64,000 nt of DNA from positions 1,417,501 to 1,481,500 of the forward strand of contig JALIRH010000003.1 in the NCBI GenBank assembly GCA_023055505.1, in the 5' to 3' direction. Below are positions 38,401-51,100 of this stretch, in pieces; the first letter of the stretch is position 1, and every line of letters begins with the position of its first letter. The position numbers and the translations under genes are program-made. The stretch is from Callipepla californica brunnescens (lineage: Eukaryota; Chordata; Aves; Galliformes; Odontophoridae). The notes under the pieces are model-generated. The model was given only the letters and a program-made list of their open reading frames with translations. It made no database searches and had not been told where the DNA came from.

Positions 38401-41400
38401 AAGATCCTGAGAGGTATGCCAGTATTTTCTAGCTCCATAGAAACAAGAGATTAAGATGCAGTGATTCATTGGACTCAGTTACTACTATCTGTTCCCCTCA
38501 GATGTCTCAAGCCAGGGGCATGCTCTCCCTTCCTTGACTGCTGGCAGTGCTCCAAATACAGCAGCTTCTGCTGTTGCACAACTTAAACAAGACAAAACTT
38601 TGCTCCCATCTCAGGTCTCTTTGGGAATGCATTTCACCTTTCTCGATTTTCTCACTGTTCACAGCACCATTTCAATATACAAGCCTCTACTAAAGCATAG
38701 TCTTTGGTCCAAAATTTCTATTAAGTTATAAGAGCAACACAATACACTTAATCATAAAGTTATCATTTTAGAATTTGCAACCTCAAAATGTAGCAAGACT
38801 CTAGGACATAACAATTTTAGATTAGGAGATCACCCTTTTCCAGCTATTAATTTCTGTGTTTTAGAAGACCAACTATTTCTTTGCTAATGTCCTCTGCTAT
38901 TTCTCAATCACATTTTTCTTTTTGAATTTAATCATCAATTATTTTTAGATCTATGTAGAAGATGTCAGTTGCAGTTATAATTAAAGAATAGGTTTTATTC
39001 TGAATTAAACTTTTCTAAACAGTGTTATAATCTGAACTGATCAATATAAAAAGAAAATTTACAAAATGTAAATATATGTTTGCAAACAGGAACTTAATTT
39101 TTAAGTGAATGGAAATGAAAACATAAATGGTATTCTCCTTTGGGTTCATATTTCAAGATGCAAACTTGAGAAATTTAAGATCAAAGCCAGAATTAAAACT
39201 GGCCTACATGGCTAAGGTACTGTTTATGCATTAACTTAAAATTTCAAGTGCATTTTTATTTATAAAAACCTGCTTGTTACCTGTTATATTTGTGTATTCT
39301 TCATCTGAGGATCACCTGAGCTTTATTTAGCTAGCACAGTGAGATCTTTCCATATTTATGTGTGGTATTCATTTTTCAGATCTAAAACGTTATCAACATT
39401 CTGAAAACATTAAGAGGAAAAAAATATACACATACAATAAAATTATTTGGCTTCCTCCAGTAAAGTGTATATCTTATCTCTCCTTTGTGTCTGTTGCAAG
39501 TCAGAAATATCCTTTTCTTGAAATGTATTTGAACTAGTGTGTTGGGGTTTTTTTGACCAATTTGTTTCTTGCTTTACAACCACTCATTTGCAGGGTGCTT
39601 TCTGTTCTTTTTTATTTTATTATTATCATTTTTTTTTATAATGTGTGTTTTCTAATACAAAGAATAAAAGAAATAAATGCAAAGGAAGAAAGAATACAAA
39701 TGTTTTTTAGATGGATAAGCATTTCAAAAAAAATCAAACTCTTAATACCACTTAAGTTCATTCGGTTAAATAAAGAAATAAAGAAATAATACTGATTATA
39801 AATGCAAAAATTAGACAACTGTTGGGTTTAAGAGAAGAATTTCTCAAACTCAATTTCAGGAACCGTAGAATCTTCATCAGAATTTTTTTTCTTAATGAAC
39901 TCTTATCAATCTTTACTCCTATGCATATAATGGAAAGTATGTGTTGTAACATTGTAACAAATACATTTAGAAAAGTAGTTGAATAGATAATTTTTCTATG
40001 AAACTACTGCAAAAATGTGTAATTTCCCAGATTTAAGCTGCTGTTTATCTGTAGCTTGTCCTCATACATCTGGACTGCAACACAGAAAATGAGAATTATA
40101 ACAAAAAATTGATACCATTCAAACAAGTGAAGTTGAATATTGAAATAATATTATTGATGTCTATGTGTTTGTCTGTGGTACTGATGATTTTCCATTAGCA
40201 CCTGAATTATGCATGTATATCTTAATTCAAAAGCCTAAGAAGAAATGAAAACATTAAAGGCAGCAAATATTCAACTATTACCTTTTAAAATTTCAGGAGT
40301 GCCTGTATAAAAATAGATGTTTAATTTAAAGATGTCTTCTTCCTCATTATCGTAGTATTGTGTAACCCCATCATTTTCTGAATCCTGAACACAAAACTGT
40401 CAGCTATCATCTGGCATACAGAGTTAGTATGGTAGTTTATGTGCTTTTTTGGTTTTCAAATTAAAATTTACAAAGTCAGATAAGAACTTGGTCCAGGCAA
40501 CAAAGCCGAATTACTTGCAGCTACAACAGTCTGCTGGCTCCAGGTCAAAGTATTTTCCTGTCACTCTTTTTTTTTTTAAACTGAATTGTATTAACCTATT
40601 TTACAACCCCAAGAATGTGCTAACATGAACTTGTCTTTAGAATAATCTTAAAAACCTTTAAGTTCAGTTTGATATTCTACAGATACTATGAGTATAGCTT
40701 ATTTTTATTATAATTTTTATTTTTGTCTTGTTCCTATTATTTATTTTTGTATATCTGAGCTATGTTTTGTAAAGTAATTGTAGTGGGCTTGTCAGTGTGC
40801 CTTCATGTGATAAAAAATATTCAGAAGTTCAGAAGCATTGGCCCAGTTCTAAACTCTAAGCATGTGAATGTTTCCTCGTACAACGTGCTTCAAGAAAAAA
40901 AAAAAAATCTGACTCATTTTCATCTTAAGTCCTAATTCTGTATTTCAGCTTCAGTATGTTTTTTGCACACTTTTATTCTTCTGCCTGCTGTCTGTTTTTA
41001 AATATCTGCCCTGGAATCCTTCTGACAAACTTTCTTGCTCCTTTAAAGTTATATATCTTATTCTTTAATTTTAGATCACTGTGAGATTTTTGAAGTGAAT
41101 TCTTGATCAGTCTTACCTTCTCTGCTTCGGTTTGTATCATGCCATCTTCTCTGGATACATGTACGAATTAGAGATTTACTGTATGGGATTTTTGTTTAAC
41201 TAGACTCTTGGCTTACATTTCAGTATCTTGCAGTGTGACCTACAGTGCACCTCTGATGTGTTCAAAGCAGTTAACTTTCCAGTGGAAATAACATTTAGGT
41301 CATTCAAAAGCATTGTATGTGCATTAACTCTGGCTTCCAGTTAGTTCTCTGTTTACATGGCTGTGACAAGCAATTGCTGTGAAATTTGTTTCAATCGAAA

Positions 41401-42754
41401 TTGTGAAGTTTCAACTTATTTAGTAAATTACAGCAAAATTAGCTTCAGTCTGTCTACATTTACACTGCACCAGTCAGTAATGCAGTCGATTCCTGAGTTT
41501 ACAAACTTTATTCTCCTCAGCATAAGATAGCTTGCAAAATTTAGCCCAGTAGAAGTACTCCACCAATCAATGTACATCTGACTAGACAGAAGTCTGAAAT
41601 AAAGTCCTCTCAATTAATTCAGGCATGTTCAACTATTTTACTCTACAGACCAGCTCATATTAAACTTTTCTGCTTGCTAAAACTGATATAACTGTACTCT
41701 CATGAACTAGAACATAGGCAGTATAGTGCTTGAATTAATCCCTGCTAGTTCAGTCAGCAAATGAAGTCCTCTAATTCAGGAGTTACTATCAAATTCCTTT
41801 GCAGTAAAGAGAGAAGGATTCAGATGATTTTCCCTATTGAGAGTATAGGGAGCCATAGCTGAATATGCTCCTAAAATTTGTTTAGATGCCCAAATCAGAC
41901 TGCAATAAACCCAAAATGATTAAGGCATATTTGGGTACAGCATAGTAGAAAACAAGAAACATAGCTTTAAAGGAAAAAAATATTAGCTGGAAAAACTCCT
42001 CAAGTACAGTGCAAATAACTAAAGTCAGATTTAAGATGAAGTTTGGAAGTCTTAGGGTTCGCAAAGTACTTCTGAGTCACTATGAATTTTAATTACTTTT
42101 ATCTGTAAAATGTGAATAGGGTTTTACAGGCAAATATACATTTTTCCTCTTTTCATGACTGGGACACGATTTTGAGCAAGATTACTGATGAAAATTTTGC
42201 TTACTCCAGAAAGACAGAAAAAGCTCTTCATTCCTGTTTTCTAATTGATTCCAGTTTTCTGAGACACCTAAGCACTACTGGCGCTGATACTGTCAGCTTT
42301 TCAAGCATAAGCTCAACTCTTCTTAATTAAGAAAATTCTCTTACTAACATTTTAATGCTGATTTACAAAACATGTAATTTAAATTAATTTTGTTTTCTTT
42401 CATTGTAGATATCTGTTGTATTATCAAAGAGAACCAAACATGCTGAGTGCTCGACATATTTATTAGCAGACAGACAATGAAATAATATTCCTTTAAAAAA
42501 AAAAACAAAACTGAAAATAAATGGATGTCAGAATGAAATAAAAGAATCAGGTGGTCATACTGGAATTTTATTTATGTACTAGATGAAAGCTGATTTAAAA
42601 CAGATTCTAGACTTATTATAGGGGTGGAATTGCTGCTGCTTAAAAAAGGAATCATTTCAGTGTAAAACAATACCTTTTAATGTACCTATGTATCAGAAAA
42701 GATGAACAAAATTTCTGTTTGAGAAAGTGAAGATGACATCGATCACCAACTGCA
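35412..42754. other. Unique AT-rich DNA, 7.3 kb without recognisable repeat
   Basis: Only simple sequence is recognised: a TG run followed by G14 at 35452-35481, plus poly-A/T. Open frames are short and composition-driven. No splice-flanked coding block stands out. Confidence 0.55.
35452..35481. repeat. (TG)n followed by a G14 homopolymer
   Basis: A TGTGTG run ends in TATGG and continues into 14 consecutive G bases. Long G runs are rare in DNA this AT-rich and are prone to slippage and sequencing error. Confidence 0.9.
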
Positions 42755-43172
42755 TGATCTTTAAAAAGAGCAAGTACCAGATTCTGTGCCAGGGATGTAG
42801 CAGTTCAGAATGTATGTACAGACGGGGAGAAGTGTGAGAACAGCCCTGCAGAAAGATCTCTGTAGGGTCTGGTTGGCAGTAGTTGAATCTGAGTCAACTG
42901 TGTGCACTAGAAGCCAAAAGGGCCGACCGTGGTGTGCATCAGGGGCAACAGTGCCAGCTGGATGAGAGATCGTCCCACTCTTCTTTGCACTGTGCAGCCA
43001 AACCTTGATTTGTGTGTGCAATTTTGGTTGCTACAATATGAGAAAAACATAAAGCTATGAGAGAGTGTCCAAAGGAGTGCAGCAGAGATGGTGAAGAGTT
43101 TAGAGGTCAAGACATATGAGGTACAACTGTGGCCATTTGGTTTGTTCAGCCTAGAGAAGGGGAGGCTGTAGA
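42755..43172 (+). mobile_element. CR1 LINE ORF2 C-terminal fragment
   Basis: The order is that of the ORF2 C-terminus. First come 'gccctgcagaaagatctctgtagggtctggttggcag' (consensus: a diverged 'gacctgggggt-ctggttg') and 'agaagccaaaagggcc'. Next is 'tgtgtgtgcaattttggttgctacaatatgag', then 'gtccaaaggagtgcagcagagatggtgaagagtttagagg'. It ends with 'tttggtttgttcagcctagagaaggggaggctg'. Frames are broken by indels. The 3' untranslated region and tail are missing. Confidence 0.8.
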
Positions 43173-43604
43173 TTAAAACTGATTTTGAACACAAGTAGCT
43201 TGTGCTCTGATACAGCACAGCTCGTATACTCCGGTGTTTGAGATTTGTTCACATCTCATTTCTCCACTTATCTGTGATATACAGTTCTGTGTTGCGATGT
43301 ACAATTACAGAGGTGGCCTATACGTGAAAGGAATGATATTAGTGGATGGGAAGTAGGGCAGAGAAGGAGTCGGAGAGTGAGGAAACAGAAAGGGATTTCA
43401 ATGAGGATGTACTCTATAGCAGATGACCTAAGCAAGATATAAATGGCTTGAAATTGGTGATAGTAATGGCTCTGATTAGAATCAAGTTTGTTTTCTTCAC
43501 GGTAGTCTGTATAGTGTTATGCCTTGTATTTGTAGGTAAAATAGTACTGATAACAAACCAGTATTTTAGTTATTGCAGAACAGTGTTAGAAAAGTGACAA
43601 GGCA
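43173..43604. other. Unique sequence between CR1 and LTR
   Basis: No gene or clear repeat. The last 50 bases may belong to the LTR that follows. Confidence 0.4.
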
Positions 43605-44027
43605 TGTTTTATTTACCCCACTCAGCTCTCAACAAGTAGTTTAGGGATGAGCTAAGAACTGAAAGTGGACACAAAAAGGATACCTGACCCAAACTGACAA
43701 TAGAAATATTCCATACTACATGATGTCACGATCAGCAATAAAATAAAAGGGGGAAGTTCATGGTTCAGCTTTTTTTTTTTTTTCCCACTAAGTAAGCACT
43801 AGATTGGCCAAAGAACTAATTTGCTGTAAGTTACACAATCTGTGCCTACTGATGGAAGTAGTAAATGAACTTATTTTGTTTACTTTGTGTGTGCTGCTTT
43901 GCTTTACCTTCTTAACAAAAAAGTTTTCTTGCTTTTGCTCTCTGATTCTTTTCCCCCTTCTGTCTAGCAAGAGTGAGAGAGTGGCCATGTGACAACCTGA
44001 TTTACCAGCTGGGGTAAAACCACCACA
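43605..44027 (+). mobile_element. Solo LTR, ERVL-type
   Basis: The sequence contains blocks I recall from avian ERVL LTRs: 'gacccaaactgac', 'gaaatattccatactacatgatgtcac', and a degraded TATA region 'aataaaataaaaggggg' (43737-43753). A pyrimidine-rich region with 'tctgattcttttccccct' follows, and it ends with 'agctggggtaaaaccaccaca'. No internal retroviral sequence follows and no target-site duplication was found, so the start at TGTTTTATTT (43605) is a guess within about 50 bases. Confidence 0.65.
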
Positions 44028-44825
44028 TCACTAGAAAGAACCTGAGACACCAGGAGGCTCACAAACCTGTGGGAGCCTAGTTTTTAATTTCTGGAACCGT
44101 TGCATTTAATGAAAGAGATTAATAGACTGTTTACAATAGCTACAAAGTACAGTATGCAAAGCTTGTATGCATACTATTCATCATGTCAAACAGTCCACCT
44201 TAATGTCTGAAATATTACAGGATAAAGTAATTTTCTGCCTTTGGCTTCTAGTGAATGTGACAAGCATCCCCTCATTCCCCCCAACCAATTTTGCTTGCTA
44301 AATGTATTCTGATCACATGTTTTTCTTCCAAAAATGAACATGCAAATTCATAAATACAAGACTCCATTTTATTGATGTGCTTAAATTAAGCATTAACAGA
44401 AGACAAAAGAGTGAAAAAATCCATAAACTAGTGTAGTTTATCATTTCCAATTAAAATTCGCATGCAATAAACAAATTAGTTTATGTGCACAAGCAAAAGT
44501 CACATTTTGTAACTGCCTTAGTGTAATTAACTCTCCATCAACTGTAGTAGGTTGATCTCATGAAATTAAGAATGTAGTTAAGAATTCTTTCTCTCTGATT
44601 AGACCATCTATATGTACTATTATACACTAAATTTTTAAGATATTGTTGTTTTAATTTATATAGTCATAATCACATGTCATGTAAATTTTGGCTAATCTCT
44701 TCATAATGAAACCAGCTTTGTCTTGAAACTCCTAACACTTTCAGTTATATGAATGGTACCAAAAAAGAAATATCTTTTTAATATATGCTTACACAGCATC
44801 TGCAGAGCTTAGAAGTGCTTAATCA
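44028..44825. other. Unique AT-rich DNA
   Basis: No gene recognised. 44430-44560 has several AATTA and ATGCAATAAA-type words, but nothing diagnostic. Confidence 0.55.
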
Positions 44826-45150
44826 AGGAATCATAGGATCATTAATGCTGAAAAAGACTTCTAAGATCACAGGTCCAGCCATCAAATGATCACCTCCATT
44901 CCAACTAAACCATGTCCCTGAATGTCCTCACCTGTAAAAGTTTCTTTAACATCTCCAGGGATTATGACTATATCACTTCCCTGAGCAGCTTATTCCAATG
45001 CTTGACCACTCCTTTACAGAATAAATTTTTCCTAATATCCAAACTGGATCTCCACTAGTGCAACTTGAAACCATTATCTCTCATTCCATTGCCAGTTACC
45101 AGGCAGAAGAGACTGATCCACTCCTAATGATAGCGGAACCCAAGTAGAAG
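44826..45150 (-). mobile_element. CR1 LINE 3' region
   Basis: On the plus strand: 'ggaatcataggatcatt', 'aagacttctaagatcacaggtccagccatca', 'ccatgtccctgaatgtcctcacc', 'catctccagggattatgac', 'cacttccctgagcagcttattccaatgcttgaccactcc' and 'aataaatttttcctaatatcc'. This is the reverse complement of the CR1 3' end in good order. It is 5'-truncated shortly after the 'accaggcagaagagactgatcc' block. Confidence 0.9.
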
Positions 45151-48100
45151 ACATTTTATTCCACTATATATTTGTTTTTGCAGGCCTTGCAATCTATAAC
45201 AAATGATCTGTGTATTCTGATACTCTCGCCAGATTATCTTCCTCATTACCTGCTTTACAGGCATCAAGTCTGCTTAATGAAAGTAAAATTTGATGGATGA
45301 ATAATTTGTTCTTACAGTATTTCCCATAATCAAATTTACTTTCAGATCCAAGGCATTATTTTCACAACTTTCATTATTACATCATCCTAATAAAGTTATA
45401 AGTGTTGCACAAAAATTAAAATCTGCTCAAGATAGCTCTGTGGTACCAAATCCAAGGGCCTTGGAGTTATTTGTGTCTATACTTGTTGCCTGAAAAAGTT
45501 TATGTCTCATGCTACTCTGAAAAACTGCTTGCAAATTGTTTTGAAAGTGATAACAGAAGAAAAGATAGTGCAAGGGAAGGTATTAACAGTTTAACAATGC
45601 TGAGTGGACTTCAAGATCTCAGGAACATTCTTTTGTCATCCTTAATTTAATAATTAAAATATAGTCTCATATATTTAACGCATGTTTTTGTTAGTTTATC
45701 GTTGCTCATCCATTTCTTTTTTATCTTCTCATCTCTCTTCTGCAACTTTAGTTCTTAGCCCCATCCCAGAATGGCATGGCATGGATCAAAATGTCTGAAT
45801 AATAGAATTAATTCAGATGATTCAATTATTCACTTCTATTTATTAATATCCTTAGTCTTATCTAGGATTTAGTATCAATACATAAGATGATGTAGGTTGC
45901 ATTTCAAGACATTTTCAGCTTTTTCCACCACATTCTATCATAAAGCTAAGAGTTAGTTAAATATTCTTTGGTTAATCTGCTGGAACTATTGATTCAGATG
46001 GATTCAGTTCAGTGAATTTGAACAGGTAACATACTTGATTTGGACAACACTTCAGCCTGTTTCTCTTATTGTTCTATCGGTATTATTTCTTAAAATAAAT
46101 CAAAAGGTAAGTACTATCTTTTACTTTGTCATCAGTATCAATTCTGTGAAGAATAAACACTATGTAGTTCTGGACCTAGGTTTATTTTTTGGTGAAATAA
46201 CTTTTTCCATAAGTATCTGATAATTATCATCTAGCATTTCTAGTGTCTAGACTTTCTTCATTCTTTCCTCCCTCCCTGATACACTACTTTGCTTTTTACA
46301 GTATAAAAGTTAATTAAACCAGAAAGTGTGAGAAAATATAATTTCATAGATACATCAACAATATAAAATAAAATAGTTATTTAACATATTGCTCCAGTGG
46401 AAATAAAGAAAGGAGAAGATGCAGAAGTTGATGATTTAAGAGACAAGATTTCAGTATTTGCTTAGAAAATTATTTGCGCATTAGAAATGTGGACAAATGC
46501 CCATGAATTACAGAAGAAACAATGTAACATTTAATGGAGTGTTTTCTAGATAGATATGGAGAGTATGTACAAAAACCACTACTGTGTCCTTTGAAGATAA
46601 GGTTTCATACCACAAGTCATAAGAGGTAAGACAGCATATTGATCGCAGAAATTCCTATTTATATAATAGAGGCTAAGGTCAGTAACGTGAACACAGACAT
46701 AGAATTTTTGTAGTGAAATCTGAGTACCTGAAATAATTTAATTCTGCTTTTGTTAAAAAATAAATAAATAAAATTTAAATACTATACTATTTAGTAAATC
46801 TTTTACATTTGTGGTATTGCCAAGAGAGCAATTATTACATTTGAGACATCCCATGGTAGAGATTAATTGCTCTTTCCATATTGCCTCCCCTGACATCTCA
46901 GAGCAATAATGAAAAAAAAAAAAAAGGATAAGGTACCAAACAGGTAAGAAAAGATTATGACTTCCTGTGCTAACAGAAACAGAAAGACATAAGGTTTTTT
47001 AGTAATTGGAGAAAGATCAAAAAGGCATAGGAAGATATGTTTTCAGCTGGCAGTCTGAAATATTTCCACTGAAATTTTGGCAGCTGAAGTGAAAAAATCT
47101 ATGAATATGTATCAATGTAAGAGCTGAAAATGGAAACCTTGAAATCCGAACTAACCATTTTGGCACATTCTCCAATTGGAGCAGCAAAGTGACAATTAAA
47201 AATCACTGAGTTACCATTGTCAGACACAATGGAAGCACAAACATTGGCAGAAAAATACGTGGGGCAAAACCTTCTACACACCAAGGTTCATTAACTGTTA
47301 ATTAGGAAAACAGAATTTAAGAAACAACTGGTAAAATAAAAAAAGTAAAATAAAACAAAACCATGACATTCTGGATAAGCTTGGAAAATAATAAGCACTT
47401 TCGATACAAAAACAATTTTATATAAAGGTTTCTAATTTCTCTAGTTTACATTAGATTTACTTATCCAAAATAACATTCATGAAGTATAACAAATGCCTAC
47501 TGAAACCATTATTTTCTGAAAGATTACTCTTTTTATACTTTGCAAGACAACTGCCAGCTCTCCACTACTTTCAATAGTCATTAATCTAGAGGATTCATTC
47601 TGCAGTCCCACTTGTCAAAATATCTAAACATTTAATATCTAATACCTAAAATGTTGATTAGATGCTAACAGTCCAATTGATAGTTCAATAGCATTGTTCA
47701 GTTATTAACAATTATGAGGATCGTGGTTTTTTTAAGCTCTCTTTGGGTCCACAGCTGCCCCACTTCAGACTTGAAACAAATGAAAGACCACAGACCATGA
47801 TAGTTTCTAGTTTCTAATAAAGAAGAGAACTCTATAACAGACTGGAACAATCTGGCAGATGCACTCAGTACTTCATATAACTAGCTTTCGATTCAAAAAA
47901 GTGATTACTCTGGATAGTAAGATACATAATTCCTGGAAGAGCTTAAACCTTCCAACTGAGAGTATTTTCCTATTCATGAAATTATCAGGAAAGGACACTG
48001 AAATGACACACATAAAATAATATTAAGAAAATCCAGTCTTAGTTATTAACTGTTCTCTCTTATACAAAATCCTTATTACAATGACAGATTCACACAAAGC

Positions 48101-51100
48101 AACAGATGTGTTGAAGGGCATGCATCCAAAGCTGAGTAGGTGAAGTCTGTGGTCAGGAAAAGTGGGATATTAGGCTCAGAAAACTGTTACACTAATATCT
48201 GAGAGCCATTTATTACAATGGCTTTACTGATTACTGCATTACTAATTATTGACTACATGGCTCAAGGTAACTAGAAGAAATATTTAGAAGAATGAGCATA
48301 TTTTATAGTTTTTTTAATGAAAACCAATTACCGTGCCTCATTTCAGAAGAATTCTGTTTTGTAGAAACCCTTAGCTGACTATTCAAAATTCTGAAACATT
48401 TGATCACTTTAATAAGCTACTCTGCTGGCTTCCTTTCTCTTATAGAAAATCACCTATCACTGCTCCCTTAGAGATAGATCCTCTTTCACGTTGTCTTTAA
48501 AGAGAAATGGACAGTCAAGATTAGTTGATTTTAATTGATGACAAGTACATACTTTCTACTACTTGTTAGAAAGCTAGGAATATATGCAAAACTGCAAATT
48601 AATGGAATATGCTTCCATAGTACCTTCTGGCCTGAATGTTTTGATCTTGAGTAAGCAGCAATGCAGAGTAAATATTCCTTGGCAGAAGCATACTTTTCCT
48701 AAAATGTGTCTTTCATTTACTATTTTTCTGCTAGATGTCAGTAAATTATTGTCAGAGTTGACTTTGTAAATAGGAACAGTCCAATAAGGTACTGAAAATC
48801 TAACCAGAACCATAACTCAAGAATCTTTTTTACCAGTCTTCTACCTGCAAAGCTCACAAGACTTCTGTTAAAGTGTAAGTCACGGTCTGAATTATTTGAT
48901 TGGATTCTTATTAAATTTAGTCAGTTAATTAGAAAATTTGAGCTAAAATGCAAGTATTGTGCCAATGATTCTGCCTGCTTTTTCTTTTAAGTATGCAGGA
49001 AAACAGTCCTGACTACATTCCATGCCATGATGAAATAAAAATATACAGGATTAGCTAGACAAATCAAGTCACCGAGTATTTGACAGGAACTCCAACAGAA
49101 TTTTCAAGATGCTTTTTCCCTTCTAGTGTTTCTGAATCTTCTGTCAATTAATTTGACACTCTCAGGTGTCCTAGCATCCACTGTACCTACATGCTGATTA
49201 TGATTAGCCTCAGGACTACCCTCACTTTTTAAAATTATCTACACATTACATCCAGATTTAATTAGTGTAGCATAAACAGAGAAATTACTATAAAATACCA
49301 AGGATTAGAAGTATTGACAAAAACATTATTTCTCTCCATAAATTTGCAAGAATAATGATAAGAATCTGGCATAATAATCATTACACGTTACTTTTCCTCA
49401 TTGCTATTAATTGATAAGTAATTACTTAAACCTCTTTGTGTAAACTGTCAGAATTTTCCACATTTTGTAATCAGAAAACATTTTAAAAGTCTAGATCTCG
49501 CGTTTTAATCTTACTGTCTTTTTCTCCTTAACAGATGTTGGTTATAAGGAGATCTACACTTTAATTAGTAATTGTGTAAATGAAGTATTTAATCAGGTAG
49601 AAATTTTCTGTCTTTCACTTTCAGTGAATAATCTCATGACTTTGACAAGTTCAACAAATTGTTACAAATTAACGAGATGTTAGCTCTCATTGCAGAAGTC
49701 CTATTACGACGCTGTACCTTACTTACAATGTTAACCCAAATACTTCAGTATTATTTTTCAGTAGTTACTATTAATTTCATAATTAGAATGAAGCCAGAAA
49801 TAACAAGGAAAATCTTTCTTGAGAACAATACCAGCAAAAGTCATTATCTCATAAAGTTATATATGATTTCAAAGAGAAAGGCATACATGTACGTACATAT
49901 GTGTGAACTAATTAAAAATAGCCTTCAACATCTAAGATTAACTATATGAGATGATGTATGATATTTCTACTTGTGCTGTTTTGACATTACTTCATAACTA
50001 AATGAAAGAAACATCAAGATATATAAACCTCTGCTCCCACCAAATCTGAGTGTGTTCAGCTCTTTTGTGTTGATCAACACATTGACAGAAACAATAAGTG
50101 TGAATTTTAACTTCACTTAGATCACAGAAAAGCAATTATAAGCTCTGACAGTTCTTGGCTCAAGATTTCTGGCTTCTCTGCCAAATATGTAATCCCAAGA
50201 ACTAGCATAATTGGCCACAGAATGTACATATGTCAATTATACTACCATATGAAGAGGACATTCCTTGCTTATGTAATTTCATTCTTAGTACAGTTAAACT
50301 ATAAACTCAGGATCTGTAGTAGCTCTGATAAGGTAAATGAATTAGTTGTATATTATGTATGATCTCAAAAAACTGATGTATGCAAATGATAGCTTAAGTA
50401 AATAGTTTAAATAACATAGAACAGCCAGAAGTTGAACTACAAATAATCATTACCATGGAAGTCTAGGATAATGCTTTAAATACAGTAGTTTTAATTAAAA
50501 TAGCATATATTGAGAAAATCCCTCCCCCTCCCCCCACAATTAAAAAACAAACCAACAAACAGAAAAAAAAAAAAACACACAAAGTAAAATAATTATTCTT
50601 TTTCCCATGTACTAATGCTATTTCCATTAGACAATTTAAAATATATTTTGATAGGCTGTGATCTGACCAAGAATATCAACATTTTGTATTCTATTATTTT
50701 AGTTTCTAGGAATTGATTACAGGCTTTCCTCATTTACATATTCCTGTTGAAGAGAAAGCATACAAGACCACACCCCTCTTTCCACAGAACTTTCTAAAGA
50801 TGTAAGAGTATACACTCAGTGAAACAAGGAAGTGACTTGAATCTCCTTTAGATTATATGAAATGTCTATTTTTTTTTAAGAGACAGATACAGATAATATG
50901 GAATGTCTCTTCTTTTAATAGAGATCGTAGCATTTTTTGCCATGAATTGGAAAACTTTTCTTAAAGAACACATTACTAGATTGTGAATGGTAAGAATAGA
51001 CTGTCCTTATATTCCTGAAAGCATAGATTCAATTACCAACTTTCTGGAAATTCTAAAACTGAAGCACTAAAACAGGACTTTTCCACAAACTGTTCAGGAA